A DNA stretch of 64,000 nt from Microvirga flocculans ATCC BAA-817 (GTDB lineage Bacteria > Pseudomonadota > Alphaproteobacteria > Rhizobiales > Beijerinckiaceae): contig NZ_JAEA01000001.1 in NCBI RefSeq assembly GCF_000518665.1, positions 248,001 through 312,000 on the forward strand, written 5' to 3'. The notes below the pieces were generated by a model, which worked only from the letters and a program-made list of their open reading frames with translations, was not told the origin of the DNA and did no database searches. This document shows positions 35,125 to 45,365 of the stretch, in pieces (the stretch's first letter is position 1; each line of letters begins with the position of its first letter). A program made the position numbers and the translations under genes.

Positions 35125-36974
35125 GGCGCTCTCCTTCCCGGTTCGCGCCTGGCCTGTTCCTTGTCCTTCTTGCCCGGCTCCTTCTTGGCCTTCGCGCCCT
35201 CGATGGGAAGGCGGATGACGAACCGGGCACCGAGGCGCCTGGGCTCGCCGGTTTCATCGGGCGGGCCGAGCCGGTTCTCGGCCCGGATCGTGCCGCGATG
35301 GGCCTCGATGATCTGGCGGGAGATGGACAGGCCGAGGCCGGAATTCTGGCCGAAGCCCTGTTCGGGCCGGTCGGTGTAGAAGCGCTCGAAGATCCGGTCG
35401 AGGGCGTCCGGCTCGATGCCGGGGCCGCTGTCCTCCACCAGAATCTCCACCTCGTTGCGGCGTCGGCGCATCGAGACCTTCACCGTCTCGTCGGGGGGCG
35501 AGAAGGAGCGGGCATTGTCGATCAGGTTGTTGAGGACCTGGCCCAGGCGGCTGTCGTGGCCGAGCACCAGGAAGGCGTCGCGGTTCTTTCCCGCATTCTC
35601 GATGGCGAGGGCGATGAGGGGATCGTTCGCCTGCCGCCGCTCGTTGGCGACGGAGACCACCGCCTCGAGAAGGCGGGTCATGTCCACGGGCTCCGCGTCG
35701 GCCCGGGCGAGCTCCGCGTCGAGGCGGGAGGCGTCCGAGATGTCGCTGATCAGGCGGTCGAGGCGCTTCACGTCGTGCTGGATGATCGACAGGAGCCGCT
35801 GGCGGGATTCTTCGCTGCGGGCGAGCGGCAGGGTCTCCACCGCGCTGCGCAGGGAGGTGAGGGGGTTCTTCAGCTCGTGCGCCACGTCCGCCGCGAAGCT
35901 CTCGATGGCGTCGATGCGGTTGTAGAGCGCCTCGGTCATGTCGCGCAGCGCGCCCGAGAGGTGGCCGATCTCGTCGGCGCGATTGGTGAAGTCGGGAATT
36001 TCCTGGCGGGACTTGGTGCCCCAGCGCACCCGCTCGGCGGCCTCCGCCAGACGGCGCACCGGCCCGGCGATGGCGCCGGCCAGGAAGAGCGACAGGACGA
36101 TCATGACCACGGCCGCCACCAGGAAGACCTGGAGCAGGGCGAAGCGCTCGGAGGCGATGATCGCGTCGATGTCGCCCTCCTGGGTCGAGAGCAGGAGCGC
36201 GCCCTGGATCGTGCGGAACCGCTGGACAGGCACGGCCACGGACACGATGGTTTCGCCGCGGCTGTTGATGCGCACCACGCTCGCCTGCTGGCCCGTGAAG
36301 GCCTGCTGGACCTCTGGCAGGGATTTGCCGTTGATCGGCCCGGCCTCCTCCAGCACCGGCCGCTTGGTGCGCCGGAACATCTTGCGGATGCTGTTCCATG
36401 TCCGCTCCATGGCGGTCATGGTGTCCTCCACGTTGGCGACGGGAGGAAGATCCATGCGCAGGATATCGCCGCGGGAATAGAACGACCGGGAATCGAGAAG
36501 CAGCATGCCGTCCCGGTCGAAGATCCGGGCGCGGGTCTTGGTGGGCGTCACCAGCCGGCGCAGGAGAGGGGCGACGCGCTCGGGATTGATGGAGAACTCG
36601 AGCGAGGAGAGGGATTCGTCGTTGAACCGCTCGGTCTCGCCGGCCTGCATCTGCAGGAGCTTTTCCGGATCGATCGTGATGGTGTTGGTCTCGACCGTCG
36701 CCGAGCTGGCGATGGCGCCGGCGATGATCTCGCCCTGCGTGAGCAGGCTCTGCACCCGGGCCTCGATGAGGCCCTCGCGGAACTGGTTGAGGTAGAGGAA
36801 GCCCACGAGCAGGGCGACGAGCCCGGCCAGGTTGAGCATCACGATCCGGCGCGTCAGGCTCGACGAGGCGCGCTGCACGAGCATGCGGCCGACATGCTTC
36901 AGCCGGGCCAGGACGCCCTGGGGGACGGGCGCATCGTCGAAGCCCGTCTCGGCGTGGATGGGGTCAGCCTTCAT
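35121..36974 (-). CDS. chvG: Sensor histidine kinase ChvG
   Basis: A 617-residue two-component sensor. A first membrane helix (residues about 45-65, IVMLNLAGLVALLVGFLYLN), a periplasmic domain of about 200 residues, a second helix (LLQVFLVAAVVMIVLSLFLA), HAMP, and then the kinase. The H-box is intact: FAADVAHELKNPLTSLRSA. Downstream are QVLNNLIDNARSFSPPDETV and VEDSGPGIEPDALDRIFERF. ChvG/ExoS responds to acid and envelope stress and is held by the periplasmic repressor ExoR in rhizobia. It lies between chvI and hprK. Confidence 0.95.
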   Translation of the reverse strand: MKADPIHAETGFDDAPVPQGVLARLKHVGRMLVQRASSSLTRRIVMLNLAGLVALLVGFLYLNQFREGLIEARVQSLLTQGEIIAGAIASSATVETNTITIDPEKLLQMQAGETERFNDESLSSLEFSINPERVAPLLRRLVTPTKTRARIFDRDGMLLLDSRSFYSRGDILRMDLPPVANVEDTMTAMERTWNSIRKMFRRTKRPVLEEAGPINGKSLPEVQQAFTGQQASVVRINSRGETIVSVAVPVQRFRTIQGALLLSTQEGDIDAIIASERFALLQVFLVAAVVMIVLSLFLAGAIAGPVRRLAEAAERVRWGTKSRQEIPDFTNRADEIGHLSGALRDMTEALYNRIDAIESFAADVAHELKNPLTSLRSAVETLPLARSEESRQRLLSIIQHDVKRLDRLISDISDASRLDAELARADAEPVDMTRLLEAVVSVANERRQANDPLIALAIENAGKNRDAFLVLGHDSRLGQVLNNLIDNARSFSPPDETVKVSMRRRRNEVEILVEDSGPGIEPDALDRIFERFYTDRPEQGFGQNSGLGLSISRQIIEAHRGTIRAENRLGPPDETGEPRRLGARFVIRLPIEGAKAKKEPGKKDKEQARREPGRRAP

Positions 36975-37052
36975 GCCGCTTGCTAACGCATCGGACCGGA
37001 ATGGGGCACCGGGTCACGACCGTCCTTTCAGGTTGCTTGCGCCTTCAAAGCG

Positions 37053-37754
37053 TCAGGCTTCCTTGAAGCGGTAGCCCACGCCGTAGAGGGTCTCGATCAT
37101 TTCGAAACTCGGGTCAACCGACTTGAACTTCTTGCGCAGGCGCTTGATGTGGCTGTCGATCGTCCGGTCGTCCACGTAGACCTGGTCGTCATAGGCCGCA
37201 TCCATCAGCGCGTTGCGGCTTTTCACCACTCCCGGGCGCGTGGCGAGCGCCTGGAGGATCAGGAACTCCGTGACGGTCAGGGTCACCGGCTCGCCTTTCC
37301 AGGTGCAGGCATGGCGCTCGGGATCCATCTTGAGCTGGCCGCGCTCCAGGGCCTTCGCGTCGGTTTCCTTCGGGGTCGAGGTCTGGTCCTTGGGGGCGAA
37401 GCGGCGCAGGACCGCCTTCACGCGCTCGACCAGGAGGCGCTGGGAAAAGGGCTTCCGGATGAAGTCGTCGGCGCCCATCTTGAGGCCGAACAGCTCGTCG
37501 ATCTCCTCGTCCTTCGAGGTCAGGAAGATCACGGGCAGGTCCGACTTCTGGCGCAGGCGGCGCAGCAGCTCCATGCCGTCCATGCGCGGCATCTTGATGT
37601 CGAAGATGGCCAGGTCCGGCGGGGCGTGCTTGAGGCCGTCCAGGGCCGAGGCCCCGTCGGTATAGGTCTGGATGCGGTAGCCCTCCGCCTCGAGGGCGAT
37701 GGAAACAGAGGTCAGGATGTTGCGATCGTCATCGACAAGGGCGATCGTTGGCAT
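37053..37754 (-). CDS. chvI: Response regulator ChvI (OmpR family)
   Basis: A 233-residue regulator. The receiver domain (1-120) has the acidic pair in [20 protein letters not shown], the phospho-Asp in [18 protein letters not shown], the Thr/Ser switch in [20 protein letters not shown], and Lys in [15 protein letters not shown]. The C-terminal winged helix includes [20 protein letters not shown] and [18 protein letters not shown]. ChvI controls exopolysaccharide, motility and acid-response genes in rhizobia and Agrobacterium. Divergent from pckA, as in other members of the order. Confidence 0.96.
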   Translation of the reverse strand: MPTIALVDDDRNILTSVSIALEAEGYRIQTYTDGASALDGLKHAPPDLAIFDIKMPRMDGMELLRRLRQKSDLPVIFLTSKDEEIDELFGLKMGADDFIRKPFSQRLLVERVKAVLRRFAPKDQTSTPKETDAKALERGQLKMDPERHACTWKGEPVTLTVTEFLILQALATRPGVVKSRNALMDAAYDDQVYVDDRTIDSHIKRLRKKFKSVDPSFEMIETLYGVGYRFKEA

Positions 37755-37782
37755 GAACTCTTCCTTAGCTTGGCACGGACGA

Positions 37783-37810
37783 TTGTCAGCTCTTTATGGT
37801 CGTCTGACAA
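37783..37810. promoter_or_regulatory. Inverted repeat upstream of chvI (possible operator)
   Basis: TTGTCAG (37783-37789) and CTGACAA (37804-37810) form perfect 7-bp arms around 14 bases, 29-56 bases upstream of the chvI ATG. The position is right for control of chvI; who binds is not known from sequence. Confidence 0.5.
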
Positions 37811-38163
37811 CGCAGGAGGCCCTAAAACGTCCCCAACTGCGCCTTTCTCGTGGCGTAAATATGAATTTTGATGGTGGCCTTCCTCGGGGAACGACCGGGA
37901 TCGGCCATAAAGTGGTGTCTACAGGCGCCCGGTTCAACCTGAGATGAACGGTCCATGACGGATCGGACGGGAAAGGCCGGGCCTTTCCGGGGCTGATGTT
38001 CTGGCAGGATTCCCGGGCGGCGATCAGCCTGTCCCGCGCGAATTTCCCGTCCGGGACCCCGTCAATCCTACGAAAGAATTCTCCAAAACCCTGAAAATTG
38101 GGGAGAATGGGCCTCATGGAGGTCTGGCTTCTGCAAAAATAGAATGCGATGAAACGACCCGAG

Positions 38164-38191
38164 TTGACGGTACCGGCAATTGACCTAAAGA
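38164..38191 (+). promoter_or_regulatory. Candidate pckA promoter
   Basis: TTGACG (38164-38169), a 16-bp spacer and TAAAGA (38186-38191). A second TTGACC overlaps at 38180. The leader to the pckA start would be about 120 bases. Weak match at -10, so tentative. Confidence 0.35.
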
Positions 38192-38319
38192 AAGTCCTTA
38201 TGCTCAAGCGAGGCGTCAAGGCAGTGCTGGGCCTGACTTGTTTGACCCTACCCATGTGACGGCCATCGGACGGCGGCACATCCGGCTGCGCGGTGACTGG
38301 CAATCAGGAGAAGTCTTCC

Positions 38320-39930
<1,611 letters not shown>

Positions 39931-39962
39931 GAGGTCAGGTTATCTCTCACCTGAAATCGTGT

Positions 39963-39987
39963 AAAAGGCGGCCCATGGCCGCCTTTT
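39963..39987 (+). terminator. Terminator of pckA
   Basis: A perfect 11-bp stem (AAAAGGCGGCC 39963-39973; GGCCGCCTTTT 39977-39987) with a 3-base loop. The stem ends in TTTT, and is flanked by AAAA on the other side, so it can work in both directions. It lies 16 bases before the next start. Confidence 0.88.
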
Positions 39988-40003
39988 CCATGTCAGGCTC
40001 CCG

Positions 40004-41455
40004 ATGACCGACACCGACCTCGCCCTCTTGGATCTTTTGTCCGCGCGCCTGGGAAGCGGTCACGTCATCCGCGATCCCGCCGCCATGGAGAGCTATCTCA
40101 CCGAGGAGAGAAAGCTCTATCGCGGCGCGGCCATGGCCGTCCTGCGCCCCGGCAGCACGGAGGACGTCGCCTTCGCGGTCCGTGCATGCGCCAAGGCGCA
40201 TGTGGCCGTCGTGCCGCAGGGCGGGAACACGGGGCTGGTGGGCGGCGGCGTGCCGCACAAGGGGATTGTCCTGTCGCTCGCCCGGCTCGACCGGATCCGC
40301 GAGGTCGATGCGTTCAACGCCACCATCACCGCCGAGGCCGGGTGCATCCTGAAGACGGTGCAGGACGAGGCGGAGAAGGTCGATTGCCTCTTCCCCCTGT
40401 CCCTGGCCTCCGAGGGCTCCTGCCGGATCGGCGGCAACATCGCCTCCAATGCGGGCGGCACCGCCGTGCTGCGCTACGGCAACATGCGCGATCTCGTCCT
40501 CGGGCTCGAAGTCGTGCTCGCCGACGGGCGGATCTGGAACGGGCTCAAAGGGCTGCGCAAGGACAACGAGGGCTATGACCTGAAGAACCTCTTCATCGGG
40601 TCGGAAGGAACCCTCGGGATCGTCACGGCCGCGGTGCTGAAGCTCTTCCCGCGGCCCAAGGCCCGCGCCGTCGCCTTCGCGGGCTGCGCTTCTCCGCATG
40701 CGGCGCTCGCCCTCTTCGAGAGCCTGCGCCGGCAAACGGGCGACCAGCTCACGGCCTTCGAGTACATGCCGCGCTTCGCCCTGGAGATCGTCCTCAAGCA
40801 CGCGGCGGGGGCGGTCCGCCCGCTTGCGGGCGATCATGCCGCCTATGCCCTGATCGAGCTGTCCTCGCCCGATCCCGAGATCGACCTCTCCAAGCGCCTG
40901 GAGAGGGTGCTGGGATCGGCCCTGGAGGCCGGGATCGTCGAGGATGCGTCCATCGCCGCGAGCGAGGCCCGGAACGCCGCGCTCTGGCACCTGCGCGAGA
41001 GCCTGCCGCACGTGCAGAGGATCGAGGGCGGGTCGATCAAGCACGACGTCGCCGTTCCCGTGTCCAGGATCGCGGATTTCATCGTCGCCGCGAGCGCGGC
41101 CTGCGAGCAGGCGCTGCCCGGCGTGCGCGTCTGCGCCTTCGGCCATTTCGGTGACGGCAACATCCATTTCAACCTGAGCCAGCCCGTCGGCATGGACAAG
41201 GCGGCGTTCCTCGCCCAGTGGAAACGGTTCAACCGGATCGTCCACGACATCGTGCACGGCATGAACGGCTCGATCGCCGCCGAGCACGGGGTCGGCCTCA
41301 TCAAACGCGACGAGCTGGCCCGCTACAAGGATCCGGTCGCCCTGGAGCTGATGAAAACGCTTAAAGTAGCGCTCGATCCACAGAACATCCTGAACCCCGG
41401 CAAGGTCGTGGCGCTGGGCGCGGACGCGCCGCCTTCCCTGCCTGTCGCGCAGTGA
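40004..41455 (+). CDS. FAD-linked oxidase, D-2-hydroxyglutarate dehydrogenase / glycolate oxidase (GlcD) type
   Basis: A 483-residue flavoenzyme of the VAO family. The FAD-binding half includes AHVAVVPQGGNTGLVGGGVP, NATITAEAGCILKTVQDEA, GSCRIGGNIASNAGGTAVLR and NLFIGSEGTLGIVTAAVLKL. The C-terminal half has GHFGDGNIHFNLSQP (metal-binding His) and SIAAEHGVGLIKRDEL, as in D-2-hydroxyglutarate dehydrogenase and D-lactate dehydrogenase. The exact substrate is not decided by sequence. Two genes on lies an L-2-hydroxyglutarate oxidase-like gene, favouring 2-hydroxyglutarate. Confidence 0.88.
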   Translation: MTDTDLALLDLLSARLGSGHVIRDPAAMESYLTEERKLYRGAAMAVLRPGSTEDVAFAVRACAKAHVAVVPQGGNTGLVGGGVPHKGIVLSLARLDRIREVDAFNATITAEAGCILKTVQDEAEKVDCLFPLSLASEGSCRIGGNIASNAGGTAVLRYGNMRDLVLGLEVVLADGRIWNGLKGLRKDNEGYDLKNLFIGSEGTLGIVTAAVLKLFPRPKARAVAFAGCASPHAALALFESLRRQTGDQLTAFEYMPRFALEIVLKHAAGAVRPLAGDHAAYALIELSSPDPEIDLSKRLERVLGSALEAGIVEDASIAASEARNAALWHLRESLPHVQRIEGGSIKHDVAVPVSRIADFIVAASAACEQALPGVRVCAFGHFGDGNIHFNLSQPVGMDKAAFLAQWKRFNRIVHDIVHGMNGSIAAEHGVGLIKRDELARYKDPVALELMKTLKVALDPQNILNPGKVVALGADAPPSLPVAQ

Positions 41456-41594
41456 CCCCGAAACAGCTGTCGGGAAGGCGCGGCGCAGGGGGCCGCCTGC
41501 CTTGACCCGCCCGCCCCCGTGCCTACGATGGCGCTGCCGGAAAGGGAAACCGGCGAATGCCGGTCAATACATCCCTGAAGAGGAAGGAAGCCCA

Positions 41595-42650
41595 GTGGCC
41601 TCGGTCGAGATTCGCAACATCCGCAAGAACTTCGGACCGGTATCGGTCATCCAGGATGTGTCCATCGACATTCAGGACGGGGAGTTCGTCACCCTCGTCG
41701 GCCCGTCCGGCTGCGGCAAGTCCACGTTGCTGCGCATGATCGCGGGGCTGGAAGACATTTCCGGCGGCGAATTGCGGATCGGCCCGCGGGTGGTCAACGG
41801 CGTGCCGCCGAAGGAGCGCGACATCGCCATGGTGTTCCAGAACTACGCGCTCTACCCGCACATGACGGTGGCCGACAACATGGCCTTCTCGCTCAAGCTC
41901 AAGCGCGCGCCCAAGGCCGAGATCAAGGCGCGCGTGGACCGCGCCGCCGAAATCCTCGGGCTCTCCAAGCTCCTCGACCGCTATCCGCGCCAGCTCTCCG
42001 GCGGCCAGCGCCAGCGCGTGGCCATGGGCCGCGCCATCGTGCGCGATCCGCAGGTCTTCCTGTTCGACGAGCCGCTCTCCAATCTCGACGCCAAGCTGCG
42101 CGTGCAGATGCGCACGGAGATCAAGGCCCTCCACCAGCGGCTCAGGACGACCACGATCTACGTGACCCACGACCAGATCGAGGCCCTGACCATGGCCGAC
42201 AAGATCGTGGTGATGCATGACGGCGTGGTCGAGCAGATCGGCGCGCCGCTCGAGCTCTACGACCGCCCGGCCAATCTCTTCGTCGCGGGCTTCATCGGCT
42301 CGCCCGCCATGAACTTCCTCAAGGGCCGTCTCCAGGGCGGGCGCTTCATCGCCGGGGATGGCACCGCGCTTCCCGTCGCCCATGCGCCGGAGGCGTCGGA
42401 CGGGCGGCCGGTCGTCTACGGCATCCGGCCTGAGCATTTCATGCTGGATGAAACCAACGGCCTGCCGGCGGAGGTCGCCGTGGTCGAGCCGACGGGCTCG
42501 GAAACCCAGGTCTTCGCCAGGCTCGGCGGCGCCGATGTGGTGGGCGTGTTCCGCGAGCGCATCGACGCCCGCCCGGGCCAGCAGATCCGCCTCACCCCCG
42601 ATCCGCGCCTCGTTCACCTTTTCGACGAGCAGACCGGCCAGCGCCTTTGA
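41595..42650 (+). CDS. ABC transporter ATP-binding protein, MalK/UgpC type (orphan)
   Basis: A 351-residue ATPase of the CUT1 sugar/glycerol-3-phosphate family. Walker A is LVGPSGCGKSTLLRMIAGLE, the Q-loop MVFQNYALYPHMTVADNMAF, the signature LSGGQRQRVAMGRAIVRDP, Walker B VFLFDEPLSNLDAKLRVQ, and the switch His YVTHDQIEALTMADKIVV. The C-terminal 115 residues are the TOBE regulatory domain. The GTG at 41595 follows AGGAAGGAAG. No permease or binding protein gene is adjacent; such MalK-type ATPases can be shared by several transporters. Confidence 0.92.
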   Translation: MASVEIRNIRKNFGPVSVIQDVSIDIQDGEFVTLVGPSGCGKSTLLRMIAGLEDISGGELRIGPRVVNGVPPKERDIAMVFQNYALYPHMTVADNMAFSLKLKRAPKAEIKARVDRAAEILGLSKLLDRYPRQLSGGQRQRVAMGRAIVRDPQVFLFDEPLSNLDAKLRVQMRTEIKALHQRLRTTTIYVTHDQIEALTMADKIVVMHDGVVEQIGAPLELYDRPANLFVAGFIGSPAMNFLKGRLQGGRFIAGDGTALPVAHAPEASDGRPVVYGIRPEHFMLDETNGLPAEVAVVEPTGSETQVFARLGGADVVGVFRERIDARPGQQIRLTPDPRLVHLFDEQTGQRL

Positions 42651-42676
42651 GGCGACGCCGAGCGGTCGACACGGCC

Positions 42677-43771
42677 ATGGACGTCCTCGTCATCGGAGCG
42701 GGCGTGGTCGGGCTTGCCGTTGCGCGCGCCCTCGCCCTTCGCGGTCACGGCGTGATCCTCGCCGAGGCCACCGGAGGCATCGGCAACGGAATCTCCTCGC
42801 GCAACAGCGAGGTGATCCATGCGGGCATGTACTATCCGGAAAACTCCCTTCGCGCGTGCCACTGCGTCGGCGGGCGCCGCATGCTCTACGCCTTCTGCGA
42901 GAGCCACGGCGTGCCGCTTAAGAAATGCGGCAAGCTCATCGTGGCGACGAACGATCTCGAACAGGCCAAGATCGAGGGCATCTACGCGCAGGGCCTCGAA
43001 AACGGCGTGGAGGGGCTGTCCCTCCTGAGCGGCGAGGAGGCGCGGGCGCTGGAGCCGAACCTGTCCTGCACCGGCGCTGTGCTGTCGCGGGAGACCGGCA
43101 TCGTCGACAGCCACGCGCTTATGCTGGCGCTTCAGGGCGACCTGGAGAATGCGGGCGGCGTCATCGCCTTCCATGCGCCCGTCGAGCGCATGGCGCGGGA
43201 GGGCGCGTCCTGGCGCGTCGAGGTCGACGGCGCGGAGCCTGGCGAACTCGGCGTCGATGCGGTGGTGAACGCGGCGGGCCTCGGGGCCCAGGCGCTCGCC
43301 CGCGCGACGGACGATTACCCGCCCGGGCGCGTGCCGCCGCGCGTGCTCGCCAAGGGCAATTACTTCGGCTGCCTCGGCAAGCCCGCCTTCTCGCGCCTCA
43401 TCTATCCTGCGCCCGTCGATGGCGGGCTGGGAACGCATGTGACCCTCGATCTCTCCGGCCGCATGCGCTTCGGGCCCGACGTCGAATGGGTCGAGCGCGA
43501 GGATTACGAGGTCGATCCGCGCCGCGCGGAGAGCTTCTACGCCTCCATCCGCCGCTACTGGCCGGGGCTGCCCGACGGCGCCTTGGTTCCCGATTATGCC
43601 GGCATCCGGCCGAAGCTCACCGGGCCGGGGGAGAAGACGGCGGATTTCATGATCGACGGCCCGGCGGAGCATGGCCTGCCCGGCCTCGTCCATCTCTTCG
43701 GCATCGAGAGCCCGGGGCTCACCGCGTGCCTTTCGCTCGCAGAGGACGTGGCGGACAGGCTCAGCGCTTGA
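42677..43771 (+). CDS. FAD-dependent oxidoreductase, L-2-hydroxyglutarate oxidase (LhgO) type
   Basis: A 364-residue flavoprotein of the DAO superfamily. The N-terminal FAD site is MDVLVIGAGVVGLAVARALA; then GISSRNSEVIHAGMYYPENS, HGVPLKKCGKLIVATND, DAVVNAAGLGAQALARA, and the C-terminal VHLFGIESPGLTACLSLAED. These fit L-2-hydroxyglutarate dehydrogenase/oxidase. The conserved ATG is at 42677, 26 bases after the ATPase stop. With the D-2-hydroxyglutarate dehydrogenase-like gene upstream it could clear both enantiomers to 2-oxoglutarate, which is inference. Confidence 0.87.
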   Translation: MDVLVIGAGVVGLAVARALALRGHGVILAEATGGIGNGISSRNSEVIHAGMYYPENSLRACHCVGGRRMLYAFCESHGVPLKKCGKLIVATNDLEQAKIEGIYAQGLENGVEGLSLLSGEEARALEPNLSCTGAVLSRETGIVDSHALMLALQGDLENAGGVIAFHAPVERMAREGASWRVEVDGAEPGELGVDAVVNAAGLGAQALARATDDYPPGRVPPRVLAKGNYFGCLGKPAFSRLIYPAPVDGGLGTHVTLDLSGRMRFGPDVEWVEREDYEVDPRRAESFYASIRRYWPGLPDGALVPDYAGIRPKLTGPGEKTADFMIDGPAEHGLPGLVHLFGIESPGLTACLSLAEDVADRLSA

Positions 43772-43783
43772 CGTCGGGTTTGC

Positions 43784-45190
43784 TCACCCCCTGAAGAAAA
43801 GCAGGGTCACGAGCAGGAAGGTCGGGATCAGGATGCCGCCCGACCAGAGCAGGTAGCCGAAGAAGCTCGGCATCTTCACGCCGCCTTCGCGGGCGATGGC
43901 ATAGACCATGAAGTTGGGCGCGTTGCCGATATAGGAGTTCGCGCCCATGAACACGGCGCCCGCCGAGATCGCCGCGAGCGTCAGGGCCCCGCCGGTCATC
44001 AGCTGCTGCGGATCGCCGCCGGCGAGCTCGAAGAAGACGAGATAGGTCGGCGCGTTGTCGAGGAACGAGGACAGGCCTCCGGTCAGCCAGAAATAGGCGG
44101 CGTTGTTGGCGCTGCCGTCCGGGTTCGACACGAGCGCGACGAGCGGCGCGAAAGCGCCGTCCGCTCCGGCCTTCAGCATGGCGAGCACCGGGATGATGGC
44201 GATGAAGATGCCTGCGAAGAGTTTCGCCACTTCCTTGATCGGTCCCCAGGAGAAGCCGTTCTCCGCGCGGTTCGCCTTCGGTGTCATGGCGAGCGAGAGG
44301 ACGGTGACCGCAATCATGATGAGGTCGCGCAGGGCATTGGCGAGCTCGATCTCGGTGCCGAGCACGGTGACGCGGCCCAGATCCACCGTCGCGCTCATGA
44401 GGATCGCGCCGATGATCGCCAGGATCAGCAGGAAGTTGACGCCGCCGACGAGGCGCACCGGATTGTCCGGCGTCGGATCGGGCCGCATGCGGCCTTCCCT
44501 GCGGTAGATCGCCATGTCGATGACGAAGAAGAGCGCCAGCAGGAGACTGCAGGCGAAGAGGGTTTCGGGAAAGAGATGCGTGGTCGTCCAGAAGAAGTCG
44601 ACGCCGCGCAGGAAGCCGAGAAAGAGCGGCGGGTCGCCCAGGGGCGTGAGCGAGCCGCCGATGTTCGACACCAGGAAGATGAAGAACACGATCACGTGCA
44701 CGTTGTGCCGCCGGTCGTCGTTCGCCCGCATGATCGGGCGGATCATCACCATGGAGGCGCCCGTGGTGCCGATGAAGCTCGCGAGCACCGTGCCGATGGC
44801 GAGCAGGATGGTGTTGGTGCCCGGCGCGCCGTGGATGTTGCCCCGCACCAGGATGCCGCCCGCCACCGTGAAGAGGGCGAGCAGGAGCAAAATGAACGGG
44901 ATGTATTCCAGGAAGGCCGTGTGGGCGAGGGCGTGAACGGCTGCCATCGGGCCTGCCGCGACGGCCATGGGGATCAGAACCAGGAGCCCCCAGAGGGCCG
45001 CGATCTTGCCTTGGTGATGCTCCCAGAAATGAGGGGCCAGCAGCGGGAAGAGGGCTATGGAGAGCAGGATACCCGCGAAAGGCAGCGCCCAGACGAATCC
45101 GAGGCTCGCCCCATCGAGCTCCGCCGCAAGGACAACCTGGGGCGCAAGGGTCAGGGCGGCGGTCAGCGCCAGATGCGAAAGGCGAGGCAT
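43784..45190 (-). CDS. Sodium:proton antiporter / citrate-transporter-like (IT superfamily) membrane protein
   Basis: A 468-residue inner-membrane protein with about 12 hydrophobic segments. After a possible signal-like first segment (LALTAALTLAPQVVLAAE) come VLASFIGTTGASMVMIRPIM, IGGSLTPLGDPPLFLGFLRG and SSFLDNAPTYLVFF, the paired re-entrant-loop motifs of the ion transporter superfamily (NhaD/ArsB/CitMHS). Such proteins exchange Na+ for H+ or carry organic anions; which applies is open. The ATG at 45190 is preceded by GGGGGAG. It is convergent with the flavoprotein gene (12 bases) and divergent from the amidotransferase gene. Confidence 0.85.
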   Translation of the reverse strand: MPRLSHLALTAALTLAPQVVLAAELDGASLGFVWALPFAGILLSIALFPLLAPHFWEHHQGKIAALWGLLVLIPMAVAAGPMAAVHALAHTAFLEYIPFILLLLALFTVAGGILVRGNIHGAPGTNTILLAIGTVLASFIGTTGASMVMIRPIMRANDDRRHNVHVIVFFIFLVSNIGGSLTPLGDPPLFLGFLRGVDFFWTTTHLFPETLFACSLLLALFFVIDMAIYRREGRMRPDPTPDNPVRLVGGVNFLLILAIIGAILMSATVDLGRVTVLGTEIELANALRDLIMIAVTVLSLAMTPKANRAENGFSWGPIKEVAKLFAGIFIAIIPVLAMLKAGADGAFAPLVALVSNPDGSANNAAYFWLTGGLSSFLDNAPTYLVFFELAGGDPQQLMTGGALTLAAISAGAVFMGANSYIGNAPNFMVYAIAREGGVKMPSFFGYLLWSGGILIPTFLLVTLLFFRG

Positions 45191-45365
45191 GCGTTCGGCT
45201 CCCCCGGAAGGCCGTTTGGGCCAGCTTGTTCTTCGATGATGGGAGATAGCTTTATGGGAACGGGTCGAAGGCCGCAACGGCTTGGCGTTAACCGCCTGTT
45301 CACGATAAGACAAAGATAGTACAACATCGTTACAAAGCTTGCCGCGCCAAGGGGTTGCCCAACCG

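Larger units (their letters stand above)
37755..38319. other. Long chvI-pckA divergent intergenic region
   Basis: 565 bases without a credible gene. Contents: an inverted repeat near chvI (37783-37810), a hairpin GGAAAGGC-CGG-GCCTTTCC at 37970-37988, an inverted repeat ATTCTCC/GGAGAAT at 38078-38108, and TTGAC elements at 38164 and 38180 that may belong to the pckA promoter. It is long enough to hold a small RNA, but I cannot show one. Confidence 0.5.
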
